Shown piece by piece: positions 12,201 to 23,187 of a stretch of 64,000 bases of DNA. Position 1 is the first letter of the stretch. Each line of letters starts with the position of its first letter. Where the stretch lies: assembly GCF_963675165.1 (NCBI RefSeq), contig NC_087378.1, positions 6,777,573 through 6,841,572 on the forward strand, written 5' to 3'. Source of the DNA: Halichondria panicea. Taxonomy: Eukaryota; Porifera; Demospongiae; Suberitida; Halichondriidae. The notes beneath the pieces are model-generated. The model had not been told where the DNA came from. It saw nothing but the letters and a program-made list of their open reading frames with translations, and did not search any database. The translations under genes were made by a program, and so were the position numbers.

Positions 12201-14110
12201 GACATGGCCTGGTAAGAGGGGGGAGGACATGGCCTGCATGGTAAGAGGGAGGGGGAGGACATGGCCTGGTAAGAGGGGGGAGGAGGACATGGCCTGGTAA
12301 GAGGGGGGAGGACATGGCCTGCATGGTAAGAGGGGGGAGGACATGGCCTGGTAAGAGGGGAGAGGACATGGCCTGCATGGTAAGAGGGGGGGGAGGACAT
12401 GGCCTGGTAAGAGGGGGGAGGAGGACATGGCCTGGTAAGAGGGGGGAGGACATGGCCTGCATGGTAAGAGGGGGGGGGAGGACATGGCCTGCATGGTAAG
12501 AGGGGGGGAGGACATGGCCTGCATGGTAATAGGGGGGAGAAGGACATGGCCTGGTAAGAGGGGGGAGGAAGACATGGCCTGGTAAGAGGGGGGAGGGATG
12601 TGGGGCTACATAAATGTTATGTATGGTTCATATAGAATATTGGGTAGTCGTTCACTAAGAGTGTAGTTTTAGGTATGTATTAGTGTGAATCGTCAAATTG
12701 TTTGGGAAAACAGGAGTACACGATTGGCTGCAGAATCAAACTCTTCTGAAATTTTATGTTCTGGGCGAAATGAATGTTGCTGTACAGGTTTGGGTTTGAT
12801 TATGGCCTGATCCACTTTGTGATGATGAGCACGGAGCACGACTTTGACATTGGCACTGAGCAGTACTACTTCTTAAAGGAACACCTGGAGAGTGTGGATC
12901 GTAGCGTCACCCCCTGGCTCATCTTCACCGGACACAGGTCAGGAAGGAGGGGGGAAACAATATACATAACAAATCTCAGCTTCCATTGGTAATTTACCCA
13001 CTTTGCATACAAGAGTTTGCTTGTGAAAAGTGGAGCATACATGTATTGTACTACAAGCCTTTAGGTAAGTTTTACTTTTCATTTTTTAGTTTTAGTATGG
13101 TAGGCCCAATGTATTATCTTGTAGCGCTGTACACATCACATTATCCCCCCTCCCCCTTCCCCAGACCAATGTACATAGCCAGCTCTGAAATTGAGGACCA
13201 TCAAGTAGTGGCTCAGAACCTCAGAGACAACATCGAGGACCTCCTCTATGTAGGGTTTGTATTCACATTCTACATCTCACAATAGTATAATGGTCACTTC
13301 AAAGAGATTGAATATTCATAATACACGTATAAAAGACAATATCCCATATCACTTGATTGTATCCCTGACAGGACAATAACGTTGATATAGCGATGTGGGC
13401 CCACCACCACTCGTACCAGCGCACTTGTGCCGTGTACAAGGAGGTGTGTACGGACGGAGCTCCCATACACACTGTCATTGGAATGGGAGGACGGGAGTTG
13501 TCCACTGACCTCATTCCGTACGTACCGATACTCCATACAACTTGTACTGCTGTATTATGTACAATGTGTGCAACACCAGAAATCACTGCTTGTATACTTG
13601 TCGTTGTTTTTTCCACGCAGAACTGAGACTCCGGATTGGATTGAAGCTGTTGACTATTATGTAAGCTCAATACAACATTCTACACTTGTGTTCTATAAAA
13701 TATTGACATAGATACATGTATACGTACCTTAATTAATGATGCCTATAATAACATTATTCCTTCCCCTCCAGCACTATGGTTACGCCAAGATCACTGCAGA
13801 CTCAAGCAGTTTGACGTGGGAATTTGTCCGAGATGAAGATAGCACCACCTACGACGAGATCGTCCTCTCACGAGATGTCCAGCAGCGCTCCCACAACTCA
13901 AAGGTCAAAGGGCGCCACTCGAGTGTCAAAGGGCGCCACTCGAGTGTCAAAGGGCGCCACTCTAGTGTCAAAGGGCGTCACTCAAGCGTCAAAGGGCGTC
14001 ACTCAAGCGTCAAAGGTCGGCATTTTGATCGAACACCAAAGGATTTTCATTCCAAACACACTCCTGATGATGAGATTTTGGAACCTTACCAGGACGCTAA
14101 TGAACTTTAG
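9211..14110 (+). CDS. Secreted purple acid phosphatase, plant-like long form
   Basis: A metallophosphoesterase with an Fe-Me dinuclear centre, expected in the secretory or lysosomal route. Fifteen exons sum to 640 residues: 9211-9325, 9561-9739, 9864-9966, 10230-10338, 10550-10631, 10696-10796, 11061-11185, 11295-11452, 11755-11849, 12116-12211, 12788-12937, 13165-13249, 13372-13517, 13621-13660, 13772-14110. A signal peptide ([19 protein letters not shown]) leads. The N-terminal part ([19 protein letters not shown], then a fibronectin-like domain with [11 protein letters not shown]) resembles plant long PAPs. Metal-ligand motifs are in order: [44 protein letters not shown]. The usual GHxHxYER appears as AHHHSYQR; the two metal histidines can still be assigned. 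The C-terminus carries six or more SSVKGRH heptads. The donor at 12211 is the first of many copies in a minisatellite. Confidence 0.92.
10351..10494. repeat. 18-bp tandem repeat in phosphatase intron
   Basis: About eight near-perfect copies of TGCATGTTAGCTTATTCT, with C/T variation at the 17th base. Starts about 12 bp after the exon-4 donor at 10338. No coding sense. Confidence 0.95.
12197..12598 (+). repeat. Minisatellite carrying repeated 5' splice sites
   Basis: About 14 copies of a 23-32 bp unit, GAGGACATGGCCTGGTAAG plus a purine run, or a longer variant with GCATGGTAAG. The first copy contains the end of exon 10 of the phosphatase (GAC ATG GCC TG) and its donor GTAAGA. The following copies repeat both exon end and donor in the intron. 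The long reverse-strand open frames here are artefacts of the repeat. Confidence 0.93.
13904..14017 (+). repeat. Coding 21-bp repeat in phosphatase tail
   Basis: Tandem copies of a 21-bp unit encode SSVKGRH heptapeptides near the C-terminus, rich in K, R and H. Copies differ at a few synonymous positions (CGAGT, TAGT, AAGC), so frame is maintained. Lies in the last exon. Confidence 0.9.
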
Positions 14111-14550
14111 ATATAACAGACACTGTACTTTAGGTAGAAATAGGTATCGATGTACACATTTTGTATAGAAACAAAAACTGTGCAGATAAATAATGGAACA
14201 TTGAGTTTGTGTTAACAGTACTGTTCTTTGTCACAGAGAAAAATGCAATTAATGTTCATATGCATGCATGTCATGCACTGTAACCGAGAAACAAAAGCTC
14301 TTAGATCATGTATATACCGGTAACATGTCTCATACATTATTTTCACTGTCAACATAATAATTATAATTATTGTGTCAAATTGAAATTTGTTGCCAAAACA
14401 TATATTTATACAATTGTTTAAGATTATTACTGCATGTAGAGAAATTGTGATTTGATATATAGAAAGAGGAAGGACAGACAAAACCTGACACAAATTTAAC
14501 CAAACAAAATTATTGAAAATCACTGTGCTAGACAAATAATGTTCTGTCAG
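14111..14550. other. Convergent 3' regions of phosphatase and TFIIS
   Basis: No gene seen. AT-rich sequence between two converging genes, presumably both 3' UTRs and polyadenylation sites. An ATAAATAATGG stretch near 14187 is a weak poly(A)-signal candidate for the phosphatase. Confidence 0.4.
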
Positions 14551-17185
14551 TCAGCAAAACTGCAGGAAGAGAGGAGACAATAATAAAATAATGCTCATGC
14601 AGTGGGTACTTGGATCTGTGCATTGAATATATATACCTTCCATCGATTGCCACAATCGTTACAGTACGCAAATGTTGTCATCGGCTCATCAGCACTCCGA
14701 GTCTGGGCCTGGATTCGGAAACAATAGCTTGGTCACATGATAATTGAATACCACATGTAATGAAAGCACCACGGGTGCTGATGCCTCAGCGGAGGTGTCA
14801 AAGCAAAGCTATAGCTTTTATACATGCATATTATAAGTATCATGATGAACATTTTTATTTTGCTGCATGCAGATTCACAGAGAAATTCAACGAGTGGGTA
14901 ATGATCGACCATGATTGTAGTTAAAACGATCGATACCAAAAGTCCAAGTCTAATGAATGGCTGCATCAGCAGAGCCTTGCAGCTCTCTTCTCACTCTTGC
15001 AGCTACCAATAGCTAGCGTTCTAGTGCAGAGCTAACTACTAAGTAGAGTAGCAACACTTGGTGAACAAGTTTTGCTACACACTCTTCTGAAAAGGCTGCA
15101 ATGGCATTCCAAGTAGGTATAACTCGAGAACGAAGCATTATTTTGCAAATCCACGAATTAAATCCAAGAAAACATGACTAGAAGCCTATAGAAACTCTTA
15201 CTTACAGGTCATTTATCCTTGAGCAGTTGTAGTAGTCTACACACACGCACTAACGTATACCTCATTTGCGCATGCACACCGAGGCGTAACTTAGCAACAC
15301 AGGTATGCCTACTAGAGAAGTATTAGTATGAACACTTATGACTACATTTCACTTATGACTACATTTAACTGATAATGCAACAGCCGTGCTAGAAGCTACA
15401 GTAACACACAGCATCCCACAGGTTACAGGTTACAGGGTGGTTGGCTGAGTGTTTAATGCAACAACCGCTAGAAGATACAAATCTCTAATAACACACAGTA
15501 TCCCACAGGTTACAGGGCACAGGGCACAGGTTACAGGGTGGTTGGCTGGGTCACCTGAGTGTAAGTGCAGTTTCTCTTTTTGCACTTGCCACACTTGAGC
15601 AGGTCAGTGGGTGTGCCTCCTCCTTGGGCCACTTGGGCCTCTCGGATTCCCTCCTTTGTGATGGCCTTACGAAGCTTCTTCAACTCTTCACTTGCTATCT
15701 CCTGCAGGAGAGAGGGGTAAGGTATAGTTGTGCAGGAGAGAGGGGTAAGGTATAGTTGTCCATAATGGCATTACTAGTAGCACAATATTCTAGCAGCTTG
15801 TACCAAGAGAGAGAGAGGGAGACGGACAATTGTACAAAGCTTCATAATTAGAGATTGAACAGTAAATCATGTAAGCTAAACAGTAGTGCTCTTAGAAGTT
15901 TCAACTACAATTCCAATATCAAAAAATAACCTTGGAAAGACAGGACTGTACATTGTAGATATTAGCTCACAAAAGTGCATAATTATGTCTACATGTATGG
16001 TGCATGTGTGGCTCACATCAGTCTTCATGACAGCCACCTTAGAGGGTGGTAGATGGCCGTTGATGACAGCCTGTCGAAAGGTGGGGTTCTTAAGGTCTCC
16101 AAGGTTTGACACTCGACTACGCACTTGGCTTTTGTACTTCATTCCCGTGTCTCGATACTCGGAGAAAATGTGTTGTTCAATTTTTGCGGATAGATTGTAG
16201 AACTTGATCTCATCTTCAATTGAGACTGCAAGAAGGCAAAAGACACACTCACAAGACAAGCACATACAGTACACACTCACTACCAGTCTAGCTCACGGTA
16301 CAAAGTTTGGGCATCTCGCACACGCACACACACACATACACACACACACACACACACCACATATGGACACATACGACTCCCACACACAGTGTACATGCAC
16401 TTACCATTCTCAAAACCTTTTTTGAGTGCCTTGGCCACGAGGTCCCTGCATCGATCCCTCACTTCATTCCCAGTCGATCCCGTCCTTGAAATGCCTGATA
16501 TGTCCCCACTGAACATCAACACAAAATCATCCGACGTAGATGACATTCGACGCAATGCTCCATTGGCCATGCTATTTTTAGGCTGTGACGATGTCATTGG
16601 TTGTTCTGACACTGATGGGTTGTATGCTACTGGGGGTGGAGTTGAGTGGTTCACAGGTCGTTCTGATTTAGGTGTATCTATAGCTTCATTCTTAACACTT
16701 TCAGGTGTTCTGACTGGTTTGAGGGGTGCAGGGCTTTGACCAGCTGCATCATTACAAAGTAAAATGTAAAATACAATGAATATTATTATTATATGAGTTC
16801 TTACGTGTGCCAGGGAGTAGCCTCTTCCATGATTTTATCAATTTCTTAGCAACCGAGGACACATCACTACCAGATAACTTTTGACGAAGTTTGTTTACTG
16901 ATAAGCCCACTCGAGATTTCTAAGAACACGAGTAACGTGACATGAGAAAATATTTGGATCTTACCTGCAGCATATCCAGTGACATTTCCACTCCCTGTAG
17001 TGCCCTAAGCAAGTCCAGAGCCTGCTCATCATTCTACAAAGGAGAGATGGATTATTCTAATTAATGCCCACCAATTTGCAAAACTACACAAATACACACT
17101 TCATGAATCAACGTACCCCAGTATCACTGTTGGCTAGCTTCTCCAATTGCTTCCCAATTCTTAATATCTCTTGATCCTCGCTCAT
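14551..17185 (-). CDS. TCEA1: Transcription elongation factor TFIIS
   Basis: TFIIS rescues backtracked RNA polymerase II by stimulating transcript cleavage. Eight coding exons (17117-17185, 16965-17033, 16805-16919, 16405-16743, 16017-16225, 15555-15701, 14637-14708, 14551-14559) give 342 residues. Domain I (TFIIS N-terminal helix bundle) spans the first 80 residues. A Ser/Pro linker follows. The central domain II shows [32 protein letters not shown] and [13 protein letters not shown]. The C-terminal zinc ribbon has [13 protein letters not shown] and [11 protein letters not shown], with the [10 protein letters not shown] loop that supplies the invariant Asp-Glu. The final exon encodes only Phe-Cys and the stop. 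I assign TCEA from overall fit; vertebrate paralogue numbering does not apply. It shares a 157-bp divergent promoter with MECR. Confidence 0.95.
15405..15545. repeat. Duplicated CACAGGTTACAGG segment in TFIIS intron
   Basis: Two copies of a segment containing AACACACAG(C/T)ATCCCACAGGTTACAGG and TGGTTGGCTG, with internal short GGTTACAGG/GGCACAGG repeats. They lie in the long intron 14709-15554. No coding signal. Confidence 0.7.
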
Positions 17186-17342
17186 TGTGTGTGAGAAACC
17201 CAGTGTACCATTTGTTGTGTATGCATTCAGTCCACCTTCCAGAAATCAACATTTAGAAATCACGTGGATAGGCGTGACGACCTTTGAACTTTGTGCAAGC
17301 TACCGTACCGTGTGTTCTAATGACCTTTGACCCTGTGCAAGC
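17186..17342. promoter_or_regulatory. Divergent TFIIS/MECR promoter with DR1 motif
   Basis: 157 bp between the two start codons. It contains TGACCTTTGACC (17321-17332), which on the other strand is a direct repeat of AGGTCA-type half-sites spaced by one base (DR1). A weaker copy, GACCTTTGAACT, lies at 17279-17290. Each is followed by TGTGCAAGC, so the segment looks duplicated. DR1 is bound by HNF4/RXR/COUP-type receptors in animals. Occupancy is inferred. Confidence 0.55.
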
Positions 17343-19326
17343 ATGAAGCTTTCCACATTATGCAGACCATTCTTCTTTGCCAGGAGATATCTATCCTCCA
17401 GTGCAACCTGCAGGACCTCCAGCTGCAAGGCTCTTGTCTACCACAAACTGGGTCAGCCTGAGGAAGTGGTCCAGTAAGTAGATTCGCAATATTAGTCCCA
17501 GATGTACTGCACATCTCCCCTAGGCTGGATGGAAACCACCCTCTCAGAGAGATGGGAGCTGACGACATCACTGTTGATATGATGGTGTGTCCAGTCAATC
17601 CCTCGGACATTAATCAGATACAAGGTATAAGCATTTCCTGATACCGTTTATTCTGTCACTTACTTCTTTCCTCACAGGTGTGTATGCACTACGACCTCCG
17701 CTACCCGCTGTGCCGGGAGGGGAGGGAATGGGCGTAGTCTCAGCTATAGGGAGTCATGTAACCTCATTACAGACAGGTGATTGGGTGATACCTGCAGTCC
17801 CATCACTAGGTAAGGATTGTGCAAGGAAAGATATCATCTTTAGTAGTGGCTCTGCGCCACTCTAATTATTGAATATTAATTTTCGCCAATAATAAATTCA
17901 CTTTGCTATTTTGTAGGTCTTTGGAGAACACAAGTGGTTGAGAATGAGAAGATATTTATGAAGGTTCGCTCGGACATTGCTATGGAAACAGCCGCCACTC
18001 TGTCTGTGAACCCCACCACTGCTTACAGAATGCTCAGAGACTACGTGCATTTGGAAAGAGGTTAACTATTGAGTATGAGTTGGTTTAAATGCACCGAGTT
18101 AAACATTATTTGTAACAATAGCTACAAAATGTACCATTATTTTTAATTGGCTTGGGCAATCAAAATTTAGCACTCTTCCTCTGGTTTGCTCTTGGGATTT
18201 TTTCTATAGACTGTACATATACATATACATGTAGTTAACCTTTGTCCAAAAGGAACAGTCATGAATATTGATATTAGCAAGAATGGTAATAATTCCCGCT
18301 ACTGTACTCATGTGTGAGGATGTTACTCTTCTTCAGGTTGTTGTGTAATTCAAAATGGAGCTAACAGTGGTGTGGGGGAGGCAGTCATCCAGTTAGCAGC
18401 TGCCTGGGGATTCAAGACCATTAATATCATTCGAGACAGGTGCTCTAAGCTCAGTAGAGTACACAAGGTAGTCACCACACCTCTCACACAGGCCTAACTT
18501 TGATGAGGTTAAAAATTACCTAATGGAGCTAGGAGCTACTGAAGTTGTCACCGAGGAATTTTGTGGCTCGCATAAAATGACATCTCTTATCGAAGTAAGT
18601 ACACCATTTTGTTGTATTATACTTGAATGTCCATAATTGTTCATTAAAATCAGAGCACAGGCAAGCCTCTGCTTGGACTGAACACTGTCGGTGGGAAGAG
18701 TGCTACTAACCTCATGAAACAGCTAGCGTGAGTTGCAAACGTCTCGTTTTTCTATACTAACAACAGGACCCCTCCCTCACACTTGTAGGAATAGTGGTAC
18801 CATGGTAACTTATGGAGGAATGTCCAAGAAGCCAGTGACCGTGGGGACGGTGTGTTAATTCTATTAATCGATTCTGATTATGAGTGTTTATTTGTGTTCA
18901 GGGGTCGCTGATATTCAAAGACCTGAGGATAGTTGGCCATTGGAACTCGCAGTGGGTCACAAAGAACTCTAAAAGTAAGTTACTGTGCGTACACTGTGCA
19001 TTATACAGCAACCATCAAATCTGTAGACTAGTGCTCTCTGTAGACATCGTAAAGATAGACATCGTAAAGACAGTGTGTGTCAAAGAGATTGTGTCCTTGG
19101 TTGTAATTAGTTTTTGACAATTATTATCCTACTTGCATATTCAAACCACACCCCTTCAGGTGAGGACCACCATACAATGATAGACGAGTTGTGTGCCCTA
19201 GCAGCCCAGGGCAGTCTCAAGGCCAAACACTGCCTAACACACCCACTCAACGAGTACAGGACTGCCCTCTGCAAATCAATGACACCTTTTGTTGGAACTA
19301 AACAGCTTATTAACATGCAGCCTTAA
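17343..19326 (+). CDS. MECR: Mitochondrial trans-2-enoyl-CoA (ACP) reductase MECR
   Basis: MECR does the last step of mitochondrial type II fatty-acid synthesis, reducing trans-2-enoyl thioesters with NADPH. Ten exons (17343-17473, 17524-17624, 17678-17809, 17917-18060, 18337-18439, 18492-18594, 18654-18727, 18789-18849, 18902-18974, 19160-19326) give 362 residues against 373 in human. The N-terminus, [20 protein letters not shown], looks like a mitochondrial presequence. The MDR fold is marked by [14 protein letters not shown] (with the catalytic-loop tyrosine), [32 protein letters not shown] (NADPH-binding loop), [24 protein letters not shown] and [14 protein letters not shown]. The presequence and Rossmann residues all look intact. 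Convergent with the lysine-rich membrane protein gene. Confidence 0.95.
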
Positions 19327-19542
19327 AAATAATTGTAGTTGGTTTTGCATGTCTGAATTATGTCTGTATAATAATTATCATTGTGTGTGTGAGATCAATA
19401 ATGAATAACACTGTTTTGATATAATTATTAGTGTACAAAAAAGACATACAAAAGCAGTTATAGAAAACACTATAAATATTATTTTGTATATTCCTACTAT
19501 ACACAAATGCCTAAAATTATAATGATTATCTGAAGCTGCCAG

Positions 19543-21751
19543 CTATTTCTTGATGACCTCTACCCAGTCATCGTCATGGTCCTTAGTGCTAAACTCAGGG
19601 CTAGGGGACGCCCTGGCCGTGTCTTTGGTACCTTTTCGTTTCGATTTCTTCTGTTTCTTTGGCTTCACTTCAGCGACCTCACCGTCACCGTTGTGCTCAG
19701 GACTGGGGGAGCTCTCAGCTGTACACGTGTGTGGGGGGGGGGGTGTGAGTAGCATCATAATAGATGGTTGGTACAGCAAGCACACGACATAAAACATAAG
19801 TATAACAAGATGCTCAGAGAGCATTCAGCCTGCGTTGACATAATGGATACGCGATTAACTTTTTATCGTAATGACCTTATAATATTATCGTGAGTCGGGG
19901 TTATGTATCTATAAAGCATCACTTACAAACAGTGTTTTTTGTTGCCTTCGAAAATCACTTAAGTTTCTTCACAACTATTAATAACCTATTATTTTTCTTT
20001 CATTAGCAGTTAAAAGCATTCCAGACACACACACACACCAATAACTCTGCCCCAGCGGACTGCACGGGTTAATAATTATAGATCAGATAGTGAGTCTGCC
20101 AGCTAAGACAGAGGCCAGGTTTTCAAGTGAGTATCCTAGTGAAAACAGAGGATGACATAAGCTTAAAATGCTAGTCTTCACCATGTATTATATAGTGTAC
20201 TGTGTGTGTGTGTGTGTGCATGCTCACCTGCTTCCAGGAGTGCCTTCTCCACCTCTGTCAGTTCCTGTACCTTGCTAGCCTCCGGCGGAGGGGAGATACG
20301 GTTTTCCCCACTTGGACCAGCCTCACTGGTGGGAGGGGTAGTCTTCTCAGCAGTGGCTGGAGGGACAATTTTATAACCATTCAAATGCTACAAAGTGTAC
20401 ATTTTTCAATGTAGACAGCTCAAAATCACTAACGATGTATGTGTTCAGGATTTGGTTATAGTGAGAGTTCACTGACTGTGTTTAAACCAAAGGTAGTGGA
20501 AGCTAACAAGTTCTGCAATCAGTCAGCCACACACATTCCATACATACCTACAGTAGCCTCAGGGACCTCAGCTGTATCTTTACTAGTCATGTCTTTCACT
20601 GGCTCTCTGCTCTTGCTCGCATCTGTCTCACGTTGTTTCTTTGCCTTCCCACGACGACCACCTTTACTGTAGCTGGTGGTTTTTTCCCCAGAGGCTGCTT
20701 TTCTCCCTTCCTCCTCCCCCTCGTTCCCACGGCTGATTGCCTCAGAGGGAGTTGGGCTCTCAGTTTGCTGCTTCTTCTGACGTTGGGCACGAATCTGTTG
20801 CCGGGATAACTGGGTCTGCCATTCTCCTGTGAGAGAGAGAGTGTGTTAAAGGTTTTGTTTACATGACCAGCTGTGTACATTCCTGAGTTATGTAATAAAA
20901 CAAAACATTATTTTGGTCAACTGACTAGTACTCTTAGGCTTATGATGTAGCACCTTCATTTCCTTCAGACTGTTCCTTTTCAACTTCCTCCTCAGGTTTA
21001 GGGACAATTTGAACTTGAACTTGAACTTTGCGACCCTTGCCTTTAGATCCCTGGGCAGCCTTGACTGTTTCAGTGACAGTCTTTCGTTTCCTGACAGATG
21101 TGGTGGTGGTGGTGGTGGTCTCTGGTTTTGACTCAGGTTTCGTCTCTCGTGTTTTAGGAGTTGCCCTGGGGCTGGTATCACCCTGAGAAGGAGAAAAATT
21201 GTCATGTGGTGTACAAGCCTTCCTGGAATGCTATTAAATGATTCAAAGCCTTAGCAATACACTGTACATTAACACTGACACAATATTGGTTAAAGCTTAT
21301 ACTTTCATCTGAAGATTGGGTGCCAACACATACGAATATACTGAAGCAAAGCTATAAATGAACGTGTGGATAGTAAGAATACCACTGCACTGATGACAGG
21401 CTCATGATCTCAATATAGTCTATAGTGGATAGTGGACTGTGGTTTCTCTGAGCCCATAATGTGGTCTTATCAACATTTTCTCAAACAAAAGAGGATCAAA
21501 CAATGTACTCTGATCTTACATACACAATAAATTATTGCAGAAGGTATGGTCACCTGTTTTTTGGCCTTTCCTTTGTTTGCCTTCTTCCCAGAGCTCGCCT
21601 TGGGACCTCCAGACGGAGGCTCATAGAGGGTAGTTAGATTGGGCTGTTCTTGCTTACCCCCTATGGTCACGTAGGCCCATAGGATACCTAGTGCTGTCAG
21701 CACAAATATCACAAACAGCGTGGTAGAGTCTAGAAAGCAGGAGAGATCCAT
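19543..21751 (-). CDS. Lysine-rich single-pass membrane protein, family uncertain
   Basis: Five exons (21554-21751, 20954-21182, 20548-20826, 20228-20356, 19543-19718) give 336 residues. An N-terminal hydrophobic helix (TTLFVIFVLTALGILWAYVT) is followed by low-complexity basic and acidic sequence with many K, E, S, T and P: KASSGKKANKGKAKKQ, an eight-Thr run, EWQTQLSRQQIRAQRQKKQ, and a C-terminal KPKKQKKSKRKG then DDDWVEVIKK. The plan recalls ER-anchored lysine-rich proteins such as metadherin/LYRIC, p180 or kinectin, but similarity is too weak to name it. The short luminal segment and long cytosolic tail are inferred. It follows the C8orf74 homologue on the same strand. A perfect CRE lies in the 180-bp gap upstream. 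Confidence 0.7.
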
Positions 21752-21896
21752 TCTTGCCTGCTCGTCTCGTTAAAGGATCGGGAAGTCGAGGAAAGACACG
21801 ATCACAAAAAAAGATGGATCAGGCTAGTAAAGTAAAGATCGTCCAAACAAAATTTAATTAATAAACAGTGCTGATTGAGCAGCCCCACCCACCCCT

Positions 21897-21904
21897 GACG
21901 TCAC
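21897..21904. promoter_or_regulatory. CRE palindrome upstream of lysine-rich protein gene
   Basis: TGACGTCA lies about 146 bp before the start codon of the minus-strand membrane protein gene and just beyond the stop of the next gene. Position fits a promoter element; function is inferred. Confidence 0.35.
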
Positions 21905-21931
21905 ACGCCAATTAATGTCTTGATGATGTAA

Positions 21932-22976
21932 TTAGCTATTCTTCTTGGCTAGAGTGGGTTCATGTTTGGGAGTGAGTAGCTCCAATTTCTCAGTTTTCAT
22001 TTCAAGCATCATCGCTTGTCTTTGTACAGTCTGTGACAAATCCACCTTTGCTGACAGAAAGTGTACAGTTGCGAGTGACTCCACCAAACTCTTCACATCC
22101 TCCTCACTGATCTCATCTAGTCCAGTCACCTTAGCTAGCTCCGTCTCATAGACACTTATCATCCTGTCTTTTTCTTGTTTTGAAACTGACTCACAAACTT
22201 CCCTAAATTCCATCGCTTGTCTCTGTTGTATTGACTCGAGTGAGGCAATTTCTTGTTTTTTGATAAACTCTTGTTGTTGTTGTGCGTCCGTCAGAGGTAA
22301 TGGTGACACAGGAAAGGGAAGGTCTACCTTCACAATGGTGGTTAGATCTAATGGTTGCTCTTGTGTGAGTAGGTAACGATACAGTTCGTAATGTTTGAAG
22401 ATGGTATCCTTTATGTACGAAACAGAGCTGAGTAGGTGGACACGAGCCAGTCTGCTTGAATACTCCACGGCAGCACTCTTGAAATTAGTCTGTACTACAG
22501 TGAGTGACACTTCAGCCGATTGCTCTAGAAGGAACAAAAGAGAGATGTAACAGGATAGTTGAGCGACTAACGCTTGTATCCTCACGGTTATATGCCACAA
22601 GGCCGAGTGTGTGTAGGTAGAGGGTGAGAAATGGCCCTAGCTCCTTGTAGAGGAATCCATTAGCAAGGGAAAACTCTAGAGCCCCTTGCAATAGTTCAAT
22701 GATTAATGCTCCACTGGAATACTCATCAGATGTTGGCTGGATCTCTGGAAGAGCTGCAGCAAAAAACGCATCTTGCATTATTATTATTGCATTATTAATC
22801 ACAGCAACAGAGATTTTCTCACCCCATCTGTCCAGTTTTAAGGTCACCCTCAAATGCTTCAGCCGTTCAGCAGTGTCTTTAGTACCTTTGTAGTCCTTTA
22901 TAAAGTGTTTGAGGTCTGGGAGAGAGCCTGAGAGCGTCGCAATTACTGCTTTCAGATGATCCAGCAGCGGTTCCAT
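21932..22976 (-). CDS. Homologue of human C8orf74 (uncharacterised family)
   Basis: Two exons (22586-22976 and 21932-22524) joined with phase 1 give 327 residues. KHYELYRYLLTQEQPLDLT and FPVSPLPLTDA, with KKQEIASLES after them, align with the human C8orf74 segment RHYKLYQYVLGQDQQVDLT / PPHPLPLAEG / HEQQVATLTEAE as I recall it. The N-terminal half is helical with hydrophobic stretches (LIIELLQGALEFSLANGF); the C-terminal half is coiled-coil-like and ends in KKNS. No catalytic motif is visible. The start is the ATG at 22976; an upstream in-frame TTG is not needed. RFX-like X-box sequences lie upstream. Function unknown in any organism to my knowledge. Confidence 0.7.
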
Positions 22977-22998
22977 GATTGTGCTTGCAGTCAAATGC

Positions 22999-23012
22999 TG
23001 TTGTCATGGAAA
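22999..23012. promoter_or_regulatory. X-box-like RFX motif near C8orf74-homologue start
   Basis: GTTGTCATGGAAAC resembles the ciliary-gene X-box GTTRCCATGGYAAC with two mismatches. It sits 23 bp before the start codon. A second candidate, GTTGTTATGGCAAC, is at 23227-23240. RFX binding is an inference. Confidence 0.3.
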
Positions 23013-23044
23013 CTATATAGGTACATTACCTATTGAAAGCCCTA

Positions 23045-23187
23045 TACCGTAGTTGATGTAATTACAGCGCCAGCAAAAAATGATTATTTTTGCGAGACTA
23101 TGTACATGAATTTATATGGTGGTATATGACCAACAATTTCGAATTTCGTTTAATTAGACTGGCGCTGTAATTACATCAACTACGGTA
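23045..23187. mobile_element. MITE-like element with 29-bp terminal inverted repeats
   Basis: The arm TACCGTAGTTGATGTAATTA... at 23045-23073 is perfectly matched in reverse complement by 23159-23187. If the outer TA on each side is target duplication, the element is a 139-bp Tc1/mariner-type MITE with 27-bp repeats. The interior is AT-rich with no coding potential. It lies between the C8orf74 homologue and phospholipase gene A. Confidence 0.8.

Noticed and set aside
12141-12575. 144- and 126-residue Pro/Ser/Leu reverse-strand frames
   Set aside because: They are produced by the splice-donor minisatellite, not by a gene.
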